From positions 12,279,576-12,343,575 of the forward strand of contig JASKMD010000003.1 of the NCBI GenBank assembly GCA_030144725.1: a stretch of DNA of 64,000 nt. The letters are read 5' to 3'. Shown here one piece after another: positions 42,051-53,927 of the stretch (positions within the stretch are counted from its first letter, which is position 1; each line of letters begins with the position of its first letter). A program made the position numbers and the translations under genes. Origin of the DNA: Haematococcus lacustris (lineage: Eukaryota; Chlorophyta; Chlorophyceae; Chlamydomonadales; Haematococcaceae). The notes below the pieces were generated by a model. The model searched no databases. It was not told the origin of the DNA and worked only from the letters and a program-made list of their open reading frames with translations.

Positions 42051-44461
42051 ATGGCGGGCCGCTGCCCCCGCAAAGCGAGAGCGTTCATGAGCGAGAGGAA
42101 AACCGGACGAGACTTGATCCTCAGTGCAACACGCAAGAAGGAAGGCTTCAGCTTTCAGTACTACACCGCGGAGGAGATTGAAAACACCCCAAGCAGGAAA
42201 GATGGAGTGTCCGCTGAGACCGAGGCAGGATATCGCCGGAACACGCGAGCCTTTGTGCAAGCGCTAAGCAACCTGTTAAAGCTGTGAGTGGTTGGCTGTG
42301 GGGCTGCCAGCTGCGTGAACCCTCTGGCGCCCCATGGCCTGGGAGTTCACGGAGCTGGCCCCCTCCTGCCGCAACAACAGGCAAGCCTGGGCGACGCAGA
42401 CAGCCATCGGCTTCTGTGAACGGTTCTATATGCGGCGCTCCTTCAAGGCCAACGATCGCTTTGTAGGTGCTGCTGGATCATGGCTGGCTGGGGGTCCGGG
42501 GCTGCACCCTGCTGCATGCCTGGCACATTGCGCTGGGTAGCTCCTGGCCCCATTAGCCCGCCGGTGCTGCCGTGCTGGTGCCCAGCTAGTGGCCGCGGCG
42601 GCTATCTTCATGGCTGCTAAGGCCCTGGACGGGCCCAGGAGGGCTATTGACGTCGCGGAAGCCTACTACAAGACCAAGTGCGCGAAAGAGCCGGCCAGCT
42701 GGGACGAGGTCAAGGTGCGGAGCCATTCTATGTACTGGGGTGCTGCCCTGCTGCGCTGCAGCTGAGTGTTGCGTTGCGTGCCCTGCTTGACAGGCTACCA
42801 AAGGCCTCGAGATTGTCAGTAACATCTTTACAGCCGAGCGGGCGCTGCTCTACACGCTGGGATTCGACTTCCAGGTTGACCTGCCGCTGAACACCACAGC
42901 CAGGGTGCTGGCCCAGTTCAACAACCATGTCTTCGCAAAGCTTGACAAAGCCAGCGAGGGCGAGTCGGCCGGGGCAGCTCCCGATGTTGAGGCAGACAGC
43001 CCCGACAAGCTGTTTGCCCAGCTCGCTCTAAACTTCGCAAATGATAGGTGCGAGGAACACACAGGCCTGGCCTCGGACACCTCGCCACAACTGCATATTC
43101 ATACGTCTCCTGGTGTTGTGCGACGCAGCTTCAAATGCTCCCTTCCCTTGCAATATCCTATGCACAAGATTGTAGCTGGAGGCCTGGCAGAAGCTGCTGA
43201 GCGCCTAAACCACAAGCTTCCTAACCCAGTTGACAAAGGGAAGGAGTACTCCTTTCTGGACTATTTCTGCATGACTCAAGCTGAACTGGATGGTACGTCT
43301 ATGCAGGCCAAGCAACGCCCCACCACCAGCTCATGACTTGCATGCCACCACACTCTGGCATGTGTGGCTAGGGATGTGCTGCAAGCTGCAGTGAATGGCA
43401 GAACCCTGGTCTCAACCCATGCAGATGTGCGGGCGCAGCTGTGCGCGCTGTACACAACTGTGTCTGGCAGCATCGACGCCAGCGGCTCAGCTGCCGCAGC
43501 GCCCCATTCAGCGACAAGCAGTGTGTCGCAGCAGGGAGTCAGGGCACAGCCATCTCCAATTGCTGTGCAAACACCCCCACAGCGCAGCACACTGCCCATG
43601 ACCAGCAGCCACCTGTCAGCTCAGTCAGGCAGCGCCGCACAGCCTGCCCTTGGCCTCCTTCCAGAGTCAGTTTTGCCAGGGAAAACAGCCACATCAACAG
43701 GTGCTCAGCAGCTTCCCTCCAGCAGAGAAGGATCTGCTGGTGCCAGTGTCAGTAGGCTTGGGGCTGTCAGCAATGGCTTGCCCAGGCCCTCAGGTGCAGC
43801 TGCTGGGTCCCTGCCGCCAGGAGGAGCAGCGGCTGGTCCAGGCAGACCGGTGTTACAGGCGATGCCCCCACCTCCTGTTTTTGGTTCCAGGCCCCCTCCG
43901 CCCCAGTTTGGTGCCAGCAGGCCTGGCAGCAGTGGGGCACCTGCTGGTAGCACAACAGGGAAGCCAGCATACCCAGACACAGCCCCCCACAGAAGCAGCC
44001 AGCTCCCAACCTCCTGCCCTCCTGGCTCAGGACCAATAGGGCTTCATAAACCCATGCAGCACAGCAATGCCAGTCTGCATGGGCACAGCCCATCCACCAG
44101 TGCTAACAGACCACCTTCGCAGCCCATGCAGGGCCCTGGTAGCTCTGCATTGCCCGGGCGGCGCCCGGGCCTGCAAGCAGTGCCAGGGCATGTTGGTGGG
44201 GGCTACCCAGCAGGGCAGCAGCGCCCTGGGCTGAGCCATGCCGCAGCTGACAGCAGTGGTCCCCACGCCGCGCAGCGAGACCAGCACCTTCACAGCATAG
44301 CACTTAACAGCAACGGCTCGTCGCTGCAGGCAGGGCCAGAAAACAGGCCAGGCAGCCGCAAGCGGCGGGCAGAGGATGAACTGGAGCATCATGGTGTGCC
44401 TGCCGCTAACGGCGACACACACAGCTCACAGTCGGATTGCAAGATTGTCCGCGTGGCCTGA
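42051..44461 (+). CDS. Cyclin T/K-like transcriptional cyclin
   Basis: Exons 42051-42283, 42381-42462, 42586-42714, 42794-43047, 43129-43292 (or 43296), and a last exon from 43386 (or 43372) to 44461; both alternatives keep frame (645 or 651 aa). The cyclin N-box reads FQYYTAEEIENTPSRKDGV, then TEAGYRRNTRAFVQ, ATQTAIGFCERFYMRRSFKA, NDRFLVAAAAIFMAAKA. The C-box reads RALLYTLGFDFQVDLP, later LQYPMHKIVAGGLAEAAERL. ENTPSRKDG and FCxRFY are hallmarks of T/K/L cyclins, which pair with CDK9/12/13-type kinases to phosphorylate the RNA polymerase II C-terminal domain in the nucleus. The C-terminal ~300 residues are disordered (Pro/Ser/Gly/Gln), ending with a basic KRRAED patch and SDCKIVRVA. Two starts are possible (42051 or 42087). 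Confidence 0.85.
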
Positions 44462-46129
44462 TTTGTGTGCGCAACCTGCTGTGTGTCCTTTTACTCTGGC
44501 CTGTCCACTGCTGGCAAGCACGGCTATGGGGTCTGGGACGAGCAACGCCTCCCCAACACCAGAACATGGTCACACCATCCCACATACTTAGCAGTTTCAC
44601 TGCCACTCTTTTCCACTGGCTGAGCAAGGGGGCAGTGAGCCCTTCGAATTATGAGAGTGACTTGCATGACCATTATGGCAAAAACAAAAAAATGGGCAGG
44701 GATGGGTTTGGGCCTTGATGGCATGGTTAGCACCTGCATTTAGCATAGCTGGAGTGGGTTTTTTTGGTCGTTGGGAAGACATGCTTACCATATAGTAAGC
44801 AGCTGCTTGTCGGAAATGAATGGTCCATGAGACAGTCTAGGTCTCAGGACGTGGATGGACAAGCACCACACGAGTCTCACAAGGTGTTGCGTTGTCCAAG
44901 TTGCAACGTGCAGGTGTCTTGTGTGTCGAGCTGAGAGCGGTGAGGCGGTCATTAAATAGCGAGTGTACTAGCGAGCCAAGGTCATTTTATGTTTGCTGAT
45001 GTCATCCTATCATCATGTGTGTCTCTTGCACCCTTGCAACAGTCAGTGTTCCATCATGGCATTCCTGGTTGTGTGCGTCTGCAACTACGTGAAGCTTGCT
45101 GCAATATATCCTCGAATGCAAACGCAAACACGCGGAAGGACCAGAATTCCACACCCAAAACATACTTACGTGTATCAAGGAAAAAATGTACGACGGGCCG
45201 GGAAATCCGTTGTCGCTAGCCGCTAAACTCTTCCCTGCTTGCACGGCCGGCATACGACATGGGTCCATGACATATGGCTTCCTCACCTAGGGATGTAAGA
45301 ACGAGGGCATCTCTCAGCGACCCCACCTACCTCCCCCTGCTTGTTTACTGCGTCATTACCACATCAAACCTGCCTGGCCCTGTCACCTCGGAGTGGTGTC
45401 AAGCGTGTCACCAGGTGCTATCAGCAGAGGGGGAGCGGGAGCGGGAGACCATAACCTGGCAGCTATGTGCAGGCATTGCGGGTGTCAGCCTGGCTGACTG
45501 GCAGCAACACTGACCAGGCTACCCCAGGCGCTGATTGCTGGCAGCGGTGGACACCCTCATCCAGCACTGCTGCTGTGCTCTGACTCTGCCCTCTGAGGCA
45601 GCAGCCTGAGGCAGACCCTCTGCTGCTCTGCTGGGCGCCAGGTCAGCATGTCGGGTGCCGGCTGGGTGCAAACCATGAGCAGGACTGGGTCCAGGGCCTA
45701 GGGCTGGTAGGCTGCAGGTGGGCAGGCTGCGGTGCAAGCACCTCCCACACACCTGCCCCACCCTACTGCTCCAGGCATGGCCTGCATGCGAGCAGACAAG
45801 GCACCTCCCAGCGGCATACCAACAGGACAAGGGTGTGGCCGGGCAGCTTGGAGACTTGTGCGGCAGGCAGGTGAGGGCCTGCATCAGGCTGAACCAGGTC
45901 AGGCCATGGCAAGGTGAGGGGAATGAGGCAGGCCATGCCAATGTGCATGGGGTAAGGAATCATAAGGGACATCACTAAGAGATATCCTTAAGAGATAACA
46001 CTGTAGCACAAGATAAAGCGTGCTGGCCTTACTCTAACCCTAGCTGTGCTGGCTGGCCACAAACTGTGTGGCGGAATGAAGAGCAACTGAGCAGTCACCC
46101 CACCCCTTGGGTTACCTCCTGTTCACCCA
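44462..46129. other. Intergenic, no convincing gene
   Basis: Short frames only. One at 45274-45513 (+) contains SNLPGPVTSEWCQACHQVLS and could be an exon, but nothing connects to it. Confidence 0.45.
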
Positions 46130-46364
46130 CTCCTACAAATTAATCCCTGCGTTTTTCCCTGCGTTTTAGGCCAACCTTGTCCGATTGGACTGAAAATTTG
46201 ATAGATGGTATTTTGCAGAAAATAAAACATATTGTTTTTTGAAAACTTTTCTCAAAAAACAATATGTTTTCTTTTCTGCAAAACACCATCTATCAAAATT
46301 TCAGTCCAATCGGACAAGGTTGGCCTAAAACGCAGGAAAAAACGCAGGGATTAATTTGTAGGAG
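46130..46364. mobile_element. AT-rich foldback element (MITE-like), 235 bp
   Basis: Almost the whole length is one inverted repeat. The left arm CTCCTACAAATTAATCCCTG ... TTGTCCGATTGGACTG ... ACATATTGTTTTTTG is mirrored on the right as CAAAAAACAATATGT ... CAGTCCAATCGGACAA ... CAGGGATTAATTTGTAGGAG. The loop is only ~10 nt. It is markedly AT-rich against its surroundings. No coding capacity and no clear target duplication. A stem this long could also be a source of small RNA. Confidence 0.85.
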
Positions 46365-46656
46365 GGCCCCCCAGCAGGCCATCATCACAGCCATTGTGGC
46401 CGAGCTTGTATGCCCTTCATGAAGCCATGTGCCTTACTCGCGCACCCCCCCCGCCATTGGCACATCAACTTGAACACCTTGAAATTTAGAGCTAGACACA
46501 ACTTAGTTTTAGACACTGCCACGCATGGTGTCAGGGCAGGCTCCATGTGTGTGGTGATAAGGCTGCTGTCATCAAGAATGATGCAAGCGTTGAAGCTGTC
46601 TAGTCTGGTCCAGCCACACATGTCTGGTTGGTACCATCGCTCCTGACTCTTCCAGC

Positions 46657-47385
46657 ATGGCAAAAGTCAGTACCACAAGGCCTGCAGGCTGGAAGCCACC
46701 AGCAGGGCAGGTGGAACACCGCCTAGTGCGCCCAGCCTGGAGCCAGCGGCGTGACCAGCCTGTGCGGGGCCTAATGTGGTGCCCGGTAGTGGCCCCCCGC
46801 AAGCCCCCACAGGCCCCACGCAGCAGCCAGGCAGCCACACAGGCAGCAGCCTCAGAGCCAGGGCCCAGCACTCCCCTGCCAGCCAAGCGCAGCAAGCGCT
46901 CCAAGGCTGAGCCGGCAGCTGAGCCCAACAAGGGCAAGGGCAAGGCTGCCAAAGCCAAGCCAACACCGCAGCCAGGCAGGTGGCTGGACAGGGACTGCAA
47001 CGCAGCATTGAACATGCATCGCATTGGGGAGAGCAAGTGGCGGCCACTGGAGCTGTGCTGGTGGCCAGAGCAGGGGAAGCTGCCAGCCAAGGGCAAGGAG
47101 TACCCTGGCTTGGGGTACAAGCGGCTGCGAGACAAGCCACCCAAGGCCCAGGAGCAGCAGCCTGCTGTGGCACAGTAGTGTGTGCCCCCCCCCCACTTGA
47201 AGCTGTCATCAGCTTACATTAGTGCATGTTTTGTCATGCCAACTCTACGGTGTAACCCTAACGGGTCAGGCAATGTTGTAGGTGGTAGGCGACCGTGACC
47301 ATGTGTATGCCATGTGTAGGCCATGTGCATGCCATGCGATGGGAACTCCACACAGACAAAAACACTGTTTTGTAGTGGTTCACAA
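46657..47385 (+). mobile_element. Fanzor family-3 fragment, longest C-terminus plus 3' segment
   Basis: The frame to the stop at 47178 reads RPAGWKPPAGQVEHRLVRPA, VRGLMWCPVV, a linker with KRSKRSK, then QPGRWLDRDCNAALNMHRIG, ESKWRPLELCWWPEQGKLPA and the basic/Gln tail PKAQEQQPAVAQ. It is the best-preserved family-3 C-terminus and the reference for the others. It starts just after the position of RuvC-II, so VDEFRTS is missing. The 3' segment carries hairpin AAGCTG-TCAT-CAGCTT (47200-47215) and the GGTCAGGCAATGTTGTAGG block. Confidence 0.8.
47200..47215 (+). ncRNA. Covarying hairpin in candidate family-3 guide RNA region
   Basis: AAGCTG-TCAT-CAGCTT, ~20 nt after the Fanzor stop. Equivalents: GAGCTG-TCAT-CAGCTC (11347-11362), AGTTG-TCAT-CAGCT (20663-20676), GCTG-TCAT-CAGC (22222-22233), AGCTG-TGT-CAGCT (21490-21502). 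The outer A-T pair becomes G-C in one copy. A G-U pair replaces G-C in another. Confidence 0.45.
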
Positions 47386-50300
47386 TTAGTGTGTTTGACT
47401 GCAATGAAGGCTCAAGGTTGAGGGCAAGGTGCTGGGGCCTCTTCTCTCTTTTGTGTAGTGCTCTTCAAAAACCAATGAATGCAGCTCCTCTTTCAACATG
47501 GTCAGCTGGACCTCCTTTATCTGCACTGGCACCTGGATCGCTGCCAGGCTGTGGAGTGTCGCTGCCACCTCAGGGTCTGGGATATCCTCAACACTAATGT
47601 CCGGTTTCCGCAACACTAGAGGCTGTAAGAGGGAGTGGAGGGGCAGGTACGCAATGGTGCTCCAGGTAATGTCCCCTGCCAGCTCCAGCCGCTGCCAGCT
47701 GCAGGGCGCATCAGCATAGGAGGTGTCCAAGGCCTTAACTGAATCCAGCTGAAGGCTTGTGATCTGGGTGGCTGCCAGGAGTGAGTCCAGCTGCTGCTGG
47801 CCTGAGACACTGACGTCTGGAAGCTGCAGGGTGTGGAGCTGAGGCAGCACCTGCAGCACCTCCATTAAGCCGTCCAGTTCGCCAAGGTTGGATATAGTCA
47901 GCACCTGCAGCACCTCCATCAGGCCGTCCAGTTCGCCAAGGTTGGATATAGTCAGCACCTGCAGCCCCTCCATCAGGCCGTCCAGTTCGCCAAGGTTGGA
48001 TATAGTCAGCACCTGCAGCCCCTCCATCAGGCCGTCCAGTTCGCCAAGGTTGGATATAGTCAGCACCAGCAGCACCTCCATCAGGCCGTCCAGTTCGCCA
48101 AGGTTGGATATAGTCAGCACCTGCAGCCCCTCCATCAGGCCGTCCAGTTCGCCAAGGTTGGATATAGTCAGCACCTGCAGCCCCTCCATCAGGCCGTCCA
48201 GTTCGCCAAGGTTGGATATAGTCAGCACCTGCAGCCCCTCCATCAGGCCGTCCAGTTCGCCAAGGTTGGATATAGTCAGCACCTGCAGCCCCTCCATTAA
48301 GCCGTCCAGTTCGCCAAGGTTGGATATAGTCAGCACCTGCAGCACCTCCATCAGGCCGTCCAGTTCGCCAAGGTTGGATATAGTCAGCACCTGCAGCCCC
48401 TCCATCAGGCCGTCCAGTTCGCCAAGGTTGGATATAGTCAGCACCTGCAGCACCTCCATCAGGCCGTCCAGTTCGCCAAGGTTGGATATAGTCAGCACCT
48501 GCAGCACCTCCATCAGGCCATCCAGTTCGCCAAGGTTGGATATAGTCAGCACCTGCAGCACCTCCATCAGGCCGTCCCGTCCGCCAAGGTTGGATATAGT
48601 CAGCACCTGCAGCCCCTCCATCAGGCCGTCCAGTCCGCCAAGGTTGGATATAGTCAGCACCTGCAGCCCCTCCATCAGGCCGTCCAGTTCGCCAAGGTTG
48701 GATATAGTCAGCACCTGCAGCACCTCCATCAGGCCGTCCAGTTCGCCAAGGTTGGATATAGTCAGCACCTGCAGCCCCTCCATCAGGCCGTCCAGTTCGC
48801 CAAGGTTGGATATAGTCAGCACCTGCAGCCCCTCCATCAGGCCGTCCAGTTCGCCAAGGTTGGATATAGTCAGCACCTGCAGCACCTCCATCAGGCCGTC
48901 CAGTTCGCCAAGGTTGGATATAGTCAGCACCTGCAACACCTCCATCAGGCCGTCCAGTTCGCCAAGGTTGGATATAGTCAGCACCTGCAGCCCCTCCATC
49001 AGGCCGTCCAGTTCGCCAAGGTTGGATATAGTCAGCACCTGCAGCACCTCCATCAGGCCGTCCAGTTCGCCAAGGTTGGATATAGTCAGCACCTGCAGCA
49101 CCTCCATCAGGCCGTCCAGTTCGCCAAGGTTGGATATAGTCAGCACCTGCAGCACCTCCATCAGGCCGTCCAGTTCGCCAAGGTTGGATATAGTCAGCAC
49201 CTGCAGCCCCTCCATCAGGCCGTCCAGTTCGCCAAGGTTGGATATAGTCAGCACCTGCAGCCCCTCCATCAGGCCGTCCAGTTCGCCAAGGTTGGATATA
49301 GTCAGCACCTGCAGCACCTCCATCAGGCCGTCCAGTTCGCCAAGGTTGGATATAGTCAGCACCTGCAGCACCTCCATCAGGCCGTCCAGTTCGCCAAGGT
49401 TGGATATAGTCAGCACCTGCAGCCCCTCCATCAGGCCGTCCAGTTCGCCAAGGTTGGATATAGTCAGCACCTGCAGCCCCTCCATCAGGCCGTCCAGTTC
49501 GCCAAGGTTGGATATAGTCAGCACCTGCAGCCCCTCCATCAGGCCGTCCAGTTCGCCAAGGTTGGATATAGTCAGCACCTGCAGCCCCTCCATCAGGCCG
49601 TCCAGTTCGCCAAGGTTGGATATAGTCAGCACCTGCAGCACCTCCATCAGGCCGTCCAGTTCGCCAAGGTTGGATATAGTCAGCACCTGCAGCCCCTCCA
49701 TCAGGCCGTCCAGTTCGCCAAGGTTGGATATAGTCAGCACCTGCAGCACCTCCATCAGGCCGTCCAGTTCGCCAAGGTTGGATATAGTCAGCACCTGCAG
49801 CCCCTCCATCAGGCCGTCCAGTTCGCCAAGGTTGGATATAGTCAGCACCTGCAGCCCCTCCATCAGGCCGTCCAGTTCGCCAAGGTTGGATATAGTCAGC
49901 ACCTGCAGCACCTCCATCAAGCCGTCCAGTTCGCCAAGGTTGGATATAGTCAGCACCTGCAGCACCTCCATCAGGCCGTCCAGTTCGCCAAGGTTGGATA
50001 TAGTCAGCACCTGCAACACCTCCATCAGGCCGTCCAGTTCGCCAAGGTTGGATATAGTCAGCACCTGCAGCCCCTCCATCAGGCCGTCCAGTTCGCCAAG
50101 GTTGGATATAGTCAGCACCTGCAGCCCCTCCATCAGGCCGTCCAGTTCGCCAAGGTTGGATATAGTCAGCACCTGCAGCCCCTCCATCAGGCCGTCCAGT
50201 TCGCCAAGGTTGGATATAGTCAGCACCTGCAGCACCTCCATCAGGCCGTCCAGTTCGCCAAGGTTGGATATAGTCAGCACCTGCAGCACCTCCATCAGGC

Positions 50301-53300
50301 CATCCAGTTCGCCAAGGTTGGATATAGTCAGCACCTGCAGCACCTCCATCAGGCCGTCCCGTCCGCCAAGGTTGGATATAGTCAGCACCTGCAGCCCCTC
50401 CATCAGGCCGTCCAGTCCGCCAAGGTTGGATATAGTCAGCACCTGCAGCCCCTCCATCAGGCCGTCCAGTTCGCCAAGGTTGGATATAGTCAGCACCTGC
50501 AGCACCTCCATCAGGCCGTCCAGTTCGCCAAGGTTGGATATAGTCAGCACCTGCAGCCCCTCCATCAGGCCGTCCAGTTCGCCAAGGTTGGATATAGTCA
50601 GCACCTGCAACCCCTCCATCAGGCCGTCCAGTTCGCCAAGGTTGGATATAGTCAGCACCTGCAGCCCCTCCATCAGGCCGTCCAGTTCGCCAAGGTTGGA
50701 TATAGTCAGCACCTGCAGCACCTCCATCAGGCCGTCCAGTTCGCCAAGGTTGGATATAGTCAGCACCTGCAGCCCCTCCATCAGGCCGTCCAGTTCGCCA
50801 AGGTTGGATATAGTCAGCACCTGCAGCCCCTCCATCAGGCCGTCCAGTTCGCCAAGGTTGGATATAGTCAGCACCTGCAGCACCTCCATCAGGCCGTCCA
50901 GTTCGCCAAGGTTGGATATAGTCAGCACCTGCAGCCCCTCCATCAGGCCGTCCAGTTCGCCAAGGTTGGATATAGTCAGCACCTGCAGCACCTCCATCAG
51001 GCCGTCCAGTTCGCCAAGGTTGGATATAGTCAGCACCTGCAGCCCCTCCATCAGGCCGTCCAGTTCGCCAAGGTTGGATATAGTCAGCACCTGCAGCACC
51101 TCCATCAGGCCGTCCAGTTCGCCAAGGTTGGATATAGTCAGCACCTGCAGCCCCTCCATCAGGCCGTCCAGTTCGCCAAGGTTGGATATAGTCAGCACCT
51201 GCAGCACCTCCATCAGGCCGTCCAGTTCGCCAAGGTTGGATATAGTCAGCACCTGCAGCACCTCCATCAGGCCGTCCAGTTCGCCAAGGTTGGATATAGT
51301 CAGCACCTGCAGCACCTCCATCAGGCCGTCCAGTTCGCCAAGGTTGGATATAGTCAGCACCTGCAGCACCTCCATCAGGCCGTCCAGTTCGCCAAGGTTG
51401 GATATAGTCAGCACCTGCAGCCCCTCCATCAGGCCGTCCAGTTCGCCAAGGTTGGATATAGTCAGCACCTGCAGCACCTCCATCAGGCCGTCCAGTTCGC
51501 CAAGGTTGGATATAGTCAGCACCTGCAGCCCCTCCATCAGGCCGTCCAGTTCGCCAAGGTTGGATATAGTCAGCACCTACAGCCCCTCCATCAGGCCGTC
51601 CAGTTCGCCAAGGTTGGATATAGTCAGCACCTGCAGCACCTCCATCAAGCCGTCCAGTTCGCCAAGGTTGGATATAGTCAGCACCTGCAGCACCTCCATC
51701 AGGCCGTCCAGTTCGCCAAGGTTGGATATAGTCAGCACCTGCAACACCTCCATCAGGCCGTCCAGTTCGCCAAGGTTGGATATAGTCAGCACCTGCAGCA
51801 CCTCCATCAGGCCGTCCAGTTCGCCAAGGTTGGATATAGTCAGCACCTGCAGCCCCTCCATCAGGCCGTCCAGTTCGCCAAGGTTGGATATAGTCAGCAC
51901 CTGCAGCCCCTCCATCAGGCCGTCCAGTTCGCCAAGGTTGGATATAGTCAGCACCTGCAGCCCCTCCATCAGGCCGTCCAGTTCGCCAAGGTTGGATATA
52001 GTCAGCACCTGCAGCCCCTCCATCAGGCCGTCCAGTTCGCCAAGGTTGGATATAGTCAGCACCTGCAGCCCCTCCATCAGGCCGTCCAGTTCGCCAAGGT
52101 TGGATATAGTCAGCACCTGCAGCCCCTCCATCAGGCCGTCCAGTTCGCCAAGGTTGGATATAGTCAGCACCTGCAGCACCTCCATCAGGCCGTCCAGTTC
52201 GCCAAGGTTGGATATAGTCAGCACCTGCAGCACCTCCATCAGGCCGTCCAGTTCGCCAAGGTTGGATATAGTCAGCACCTGCAGCCCCTCCATCAGGCCG
52301 TCCAGTTCGCCAAGGTTGGATATAGTCAGCACCTGCAGCACCTCCATCAGGCCGTCCAGTTCGCCAAGGTTGGATATAGTCAGCACCTGCAGCACCTCCA
52401 TCAGGCCGTCCAGTTCGCCAAGGTTGGATATAGTCAGCACCTGCAGCACCTCCATCAGGCCGTCCAGTTTGGCAAGGTTGAATATAGTCAGCACCTGCAG
52501 CACCTCCATCAGGCCGTCCAGTTCGCCAAGGTTGGATATAGTCAGCACCTGCAGCACCTCCATCAGGCCGTCCAGTTCGGCAAGGTTGGATATAGTCAGC
52601 ACCTGCAGCACCTCCATCAGGCCGTCCAGTTCGCCAAGGTTGGATATAGTCAGCACCTGCAGCCCCTCCATCAGGCCGTCCAGTTCGCCAAGGTTGGATA
52701 TAGTCAGCACCTGCAGCCCCTCCATCAGGCCGTCCAGTTCGCCAAGGTTGGATATAGTCAGCACCTGCAGCACCTCCATCAGGCCGTCCAGTTCGCCAAG
52801 GTTGGATATAGTCAGCACCTGCAGCCCCTCCATCAGGCCGTCCAGTTCGCCAAGGTTGGATATAGTCAGCACCTGCAGCACCTCCATCAGGCCGTCCAGT
52901 TCGCCAAGGTTGGATATAGTCAGCACCTGCAGCCCCTCCATCAGGCCGTCCAGTTCGCCAAGGTTGGATATAGTCAGCACCTGCAGCACCTCCATCAGGC
53001 CGTCCAGTTCGCCAAGGTTGGATATAGTCAGCACCTGCAGCTGACCCAGTTGCAAGTACTCCCTAAAGAAGCTTGGGTGGACGTCACGGGACCAGCTCTT
53101 AAGGTGCAGCTGGGTCAGGTGTTGCGCCAGGGGCTGAAAGCTCGGCAGCGGTGGTGCACCAGGCTGTTTGTGGTGTTTGACAGCAATGCTGAGCTGCTTC
53201 AACTGCAGACCTTGGAGCAGAGTGCCCACTGCTTCCAGCTCTTCACCCACCGTGACGTTGGTATTGGCGAGGTGCAGCCGCTGCAGCTGCAGGGCCAGCG

Positions 53301-53927
53301 GTGGGTGGGAGAGCATGCTGGCCAACGCATCTCTTGAGACACAGAAACCCTCCAGGGTCAGGGCAGTCAGGCTGGGGAAGCTGTCCAGCAGCTGCTGGGC
53401 AAGGCCAGGTGGGCAGCGCAGATGTCTGAACCTGCTGGGGTCATATTCCCCACTGCTGGCCAAGTTGCAGGCCTCCACTGTTGCACAGTTGTCCAGCTTT
53501 GCCAGGGCATGGGCCAGCAGGTCGTTGTTATCCTGGGTGTACTCTGTCTGTGGCAGCTGCAAGGTGGGAGCAAATGCTTGTTGTAATACATGCTTTCATC
53601 TTTCTCTGGCTACCACAAGGTGAGAGTCAGCTTGCTCTTCCTCGCTTGCAGCGCTGCGACAACTCGCGGCGTGAAGAGCTGGTCACAACACTGCCTGCCC
53701 AGCTGGATGCACAAGGTTGGGACGTGCAGCAGGCCGGCCAGGGAGAAGGCGCGGCAGGTCAGGGGCAGCTGGCTATTGGCCCTATCCTGTATGACCCGGC
53801 AAGTGATGTCATCTAGCAGCGCTGGCGGGAGGTCTAGCAGCCTAGTGGCAGGAGGGGACGCCTTTCCGGCTGGGCTGTACCCATCTGTTGCTGAGTCTCC
53901 GCCATCCACTGCGGCTTGATATTGCAT
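47386..53927 (-). CDS. F-box/LRR protein with ~96 near-identical 18-residue LRR units, one nonsense codon
   Basis: The upstream frame (53927-53610) has an F-box-like motif (LLDLPPALLDDITCRVI ... LPLTCRAFSLAGLL). A short intron probably follows, with its joint unresolved. The frame from about 53556 has LRR-like segments (LTALTLEGFCVSRDALASML, LQRLHLANTNVTVGEELEAV, LTQLHLKSWSRDVHPSFFRE), then the array, consensus LQVLTISNLGELDGLMEV/G. After the array come LPQLHTLQLPDVSVSG and QITSLQLDSVKALDTSY, and the stop at 47386. Such proteins usually pick substrates for SCF ubiquitin ligases; here that is inference. At 51578-51580 one CAG has become TAG, splitting an otherwise open frame of ~2060 residues. 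The base change could be real or a consensus error. Confidence 0.7.
47840..53040 (-). repeat. Coding minisatellite, 54-bp unit, ~96 copies
   Basis: Each unit is 54 bp and differs from its neighbours at a handful of fixed sites: CAGCACC/CAGCCCC (Val/Gly), and rare CAACACC, CATCAAGCC, CCGTCCGCC and TTGAATATA forms. Rare variants recur at multiples of the unit. The CCGTCCGCC unit at ~48574 and ~50356 is 33 units apart. The CATCAAG plus CAACACC pair at 49.9-50.0 kb recurs at 51.64-51.74 kb, 32 units apart. This shows higher-order duplication. The period keeps both strands open. Confidence 0.95.

Noticed and set aside
47888..53044. 1718-residue open frame on the plus strand (Ser/Pro/Arg/Ile repeats)
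   Set aside because: It is the antisense of the 54-bp LRR array. A repeat length divisible by three keeps it open. The minus strand has LRR logic and non-repeat domains on both sides.
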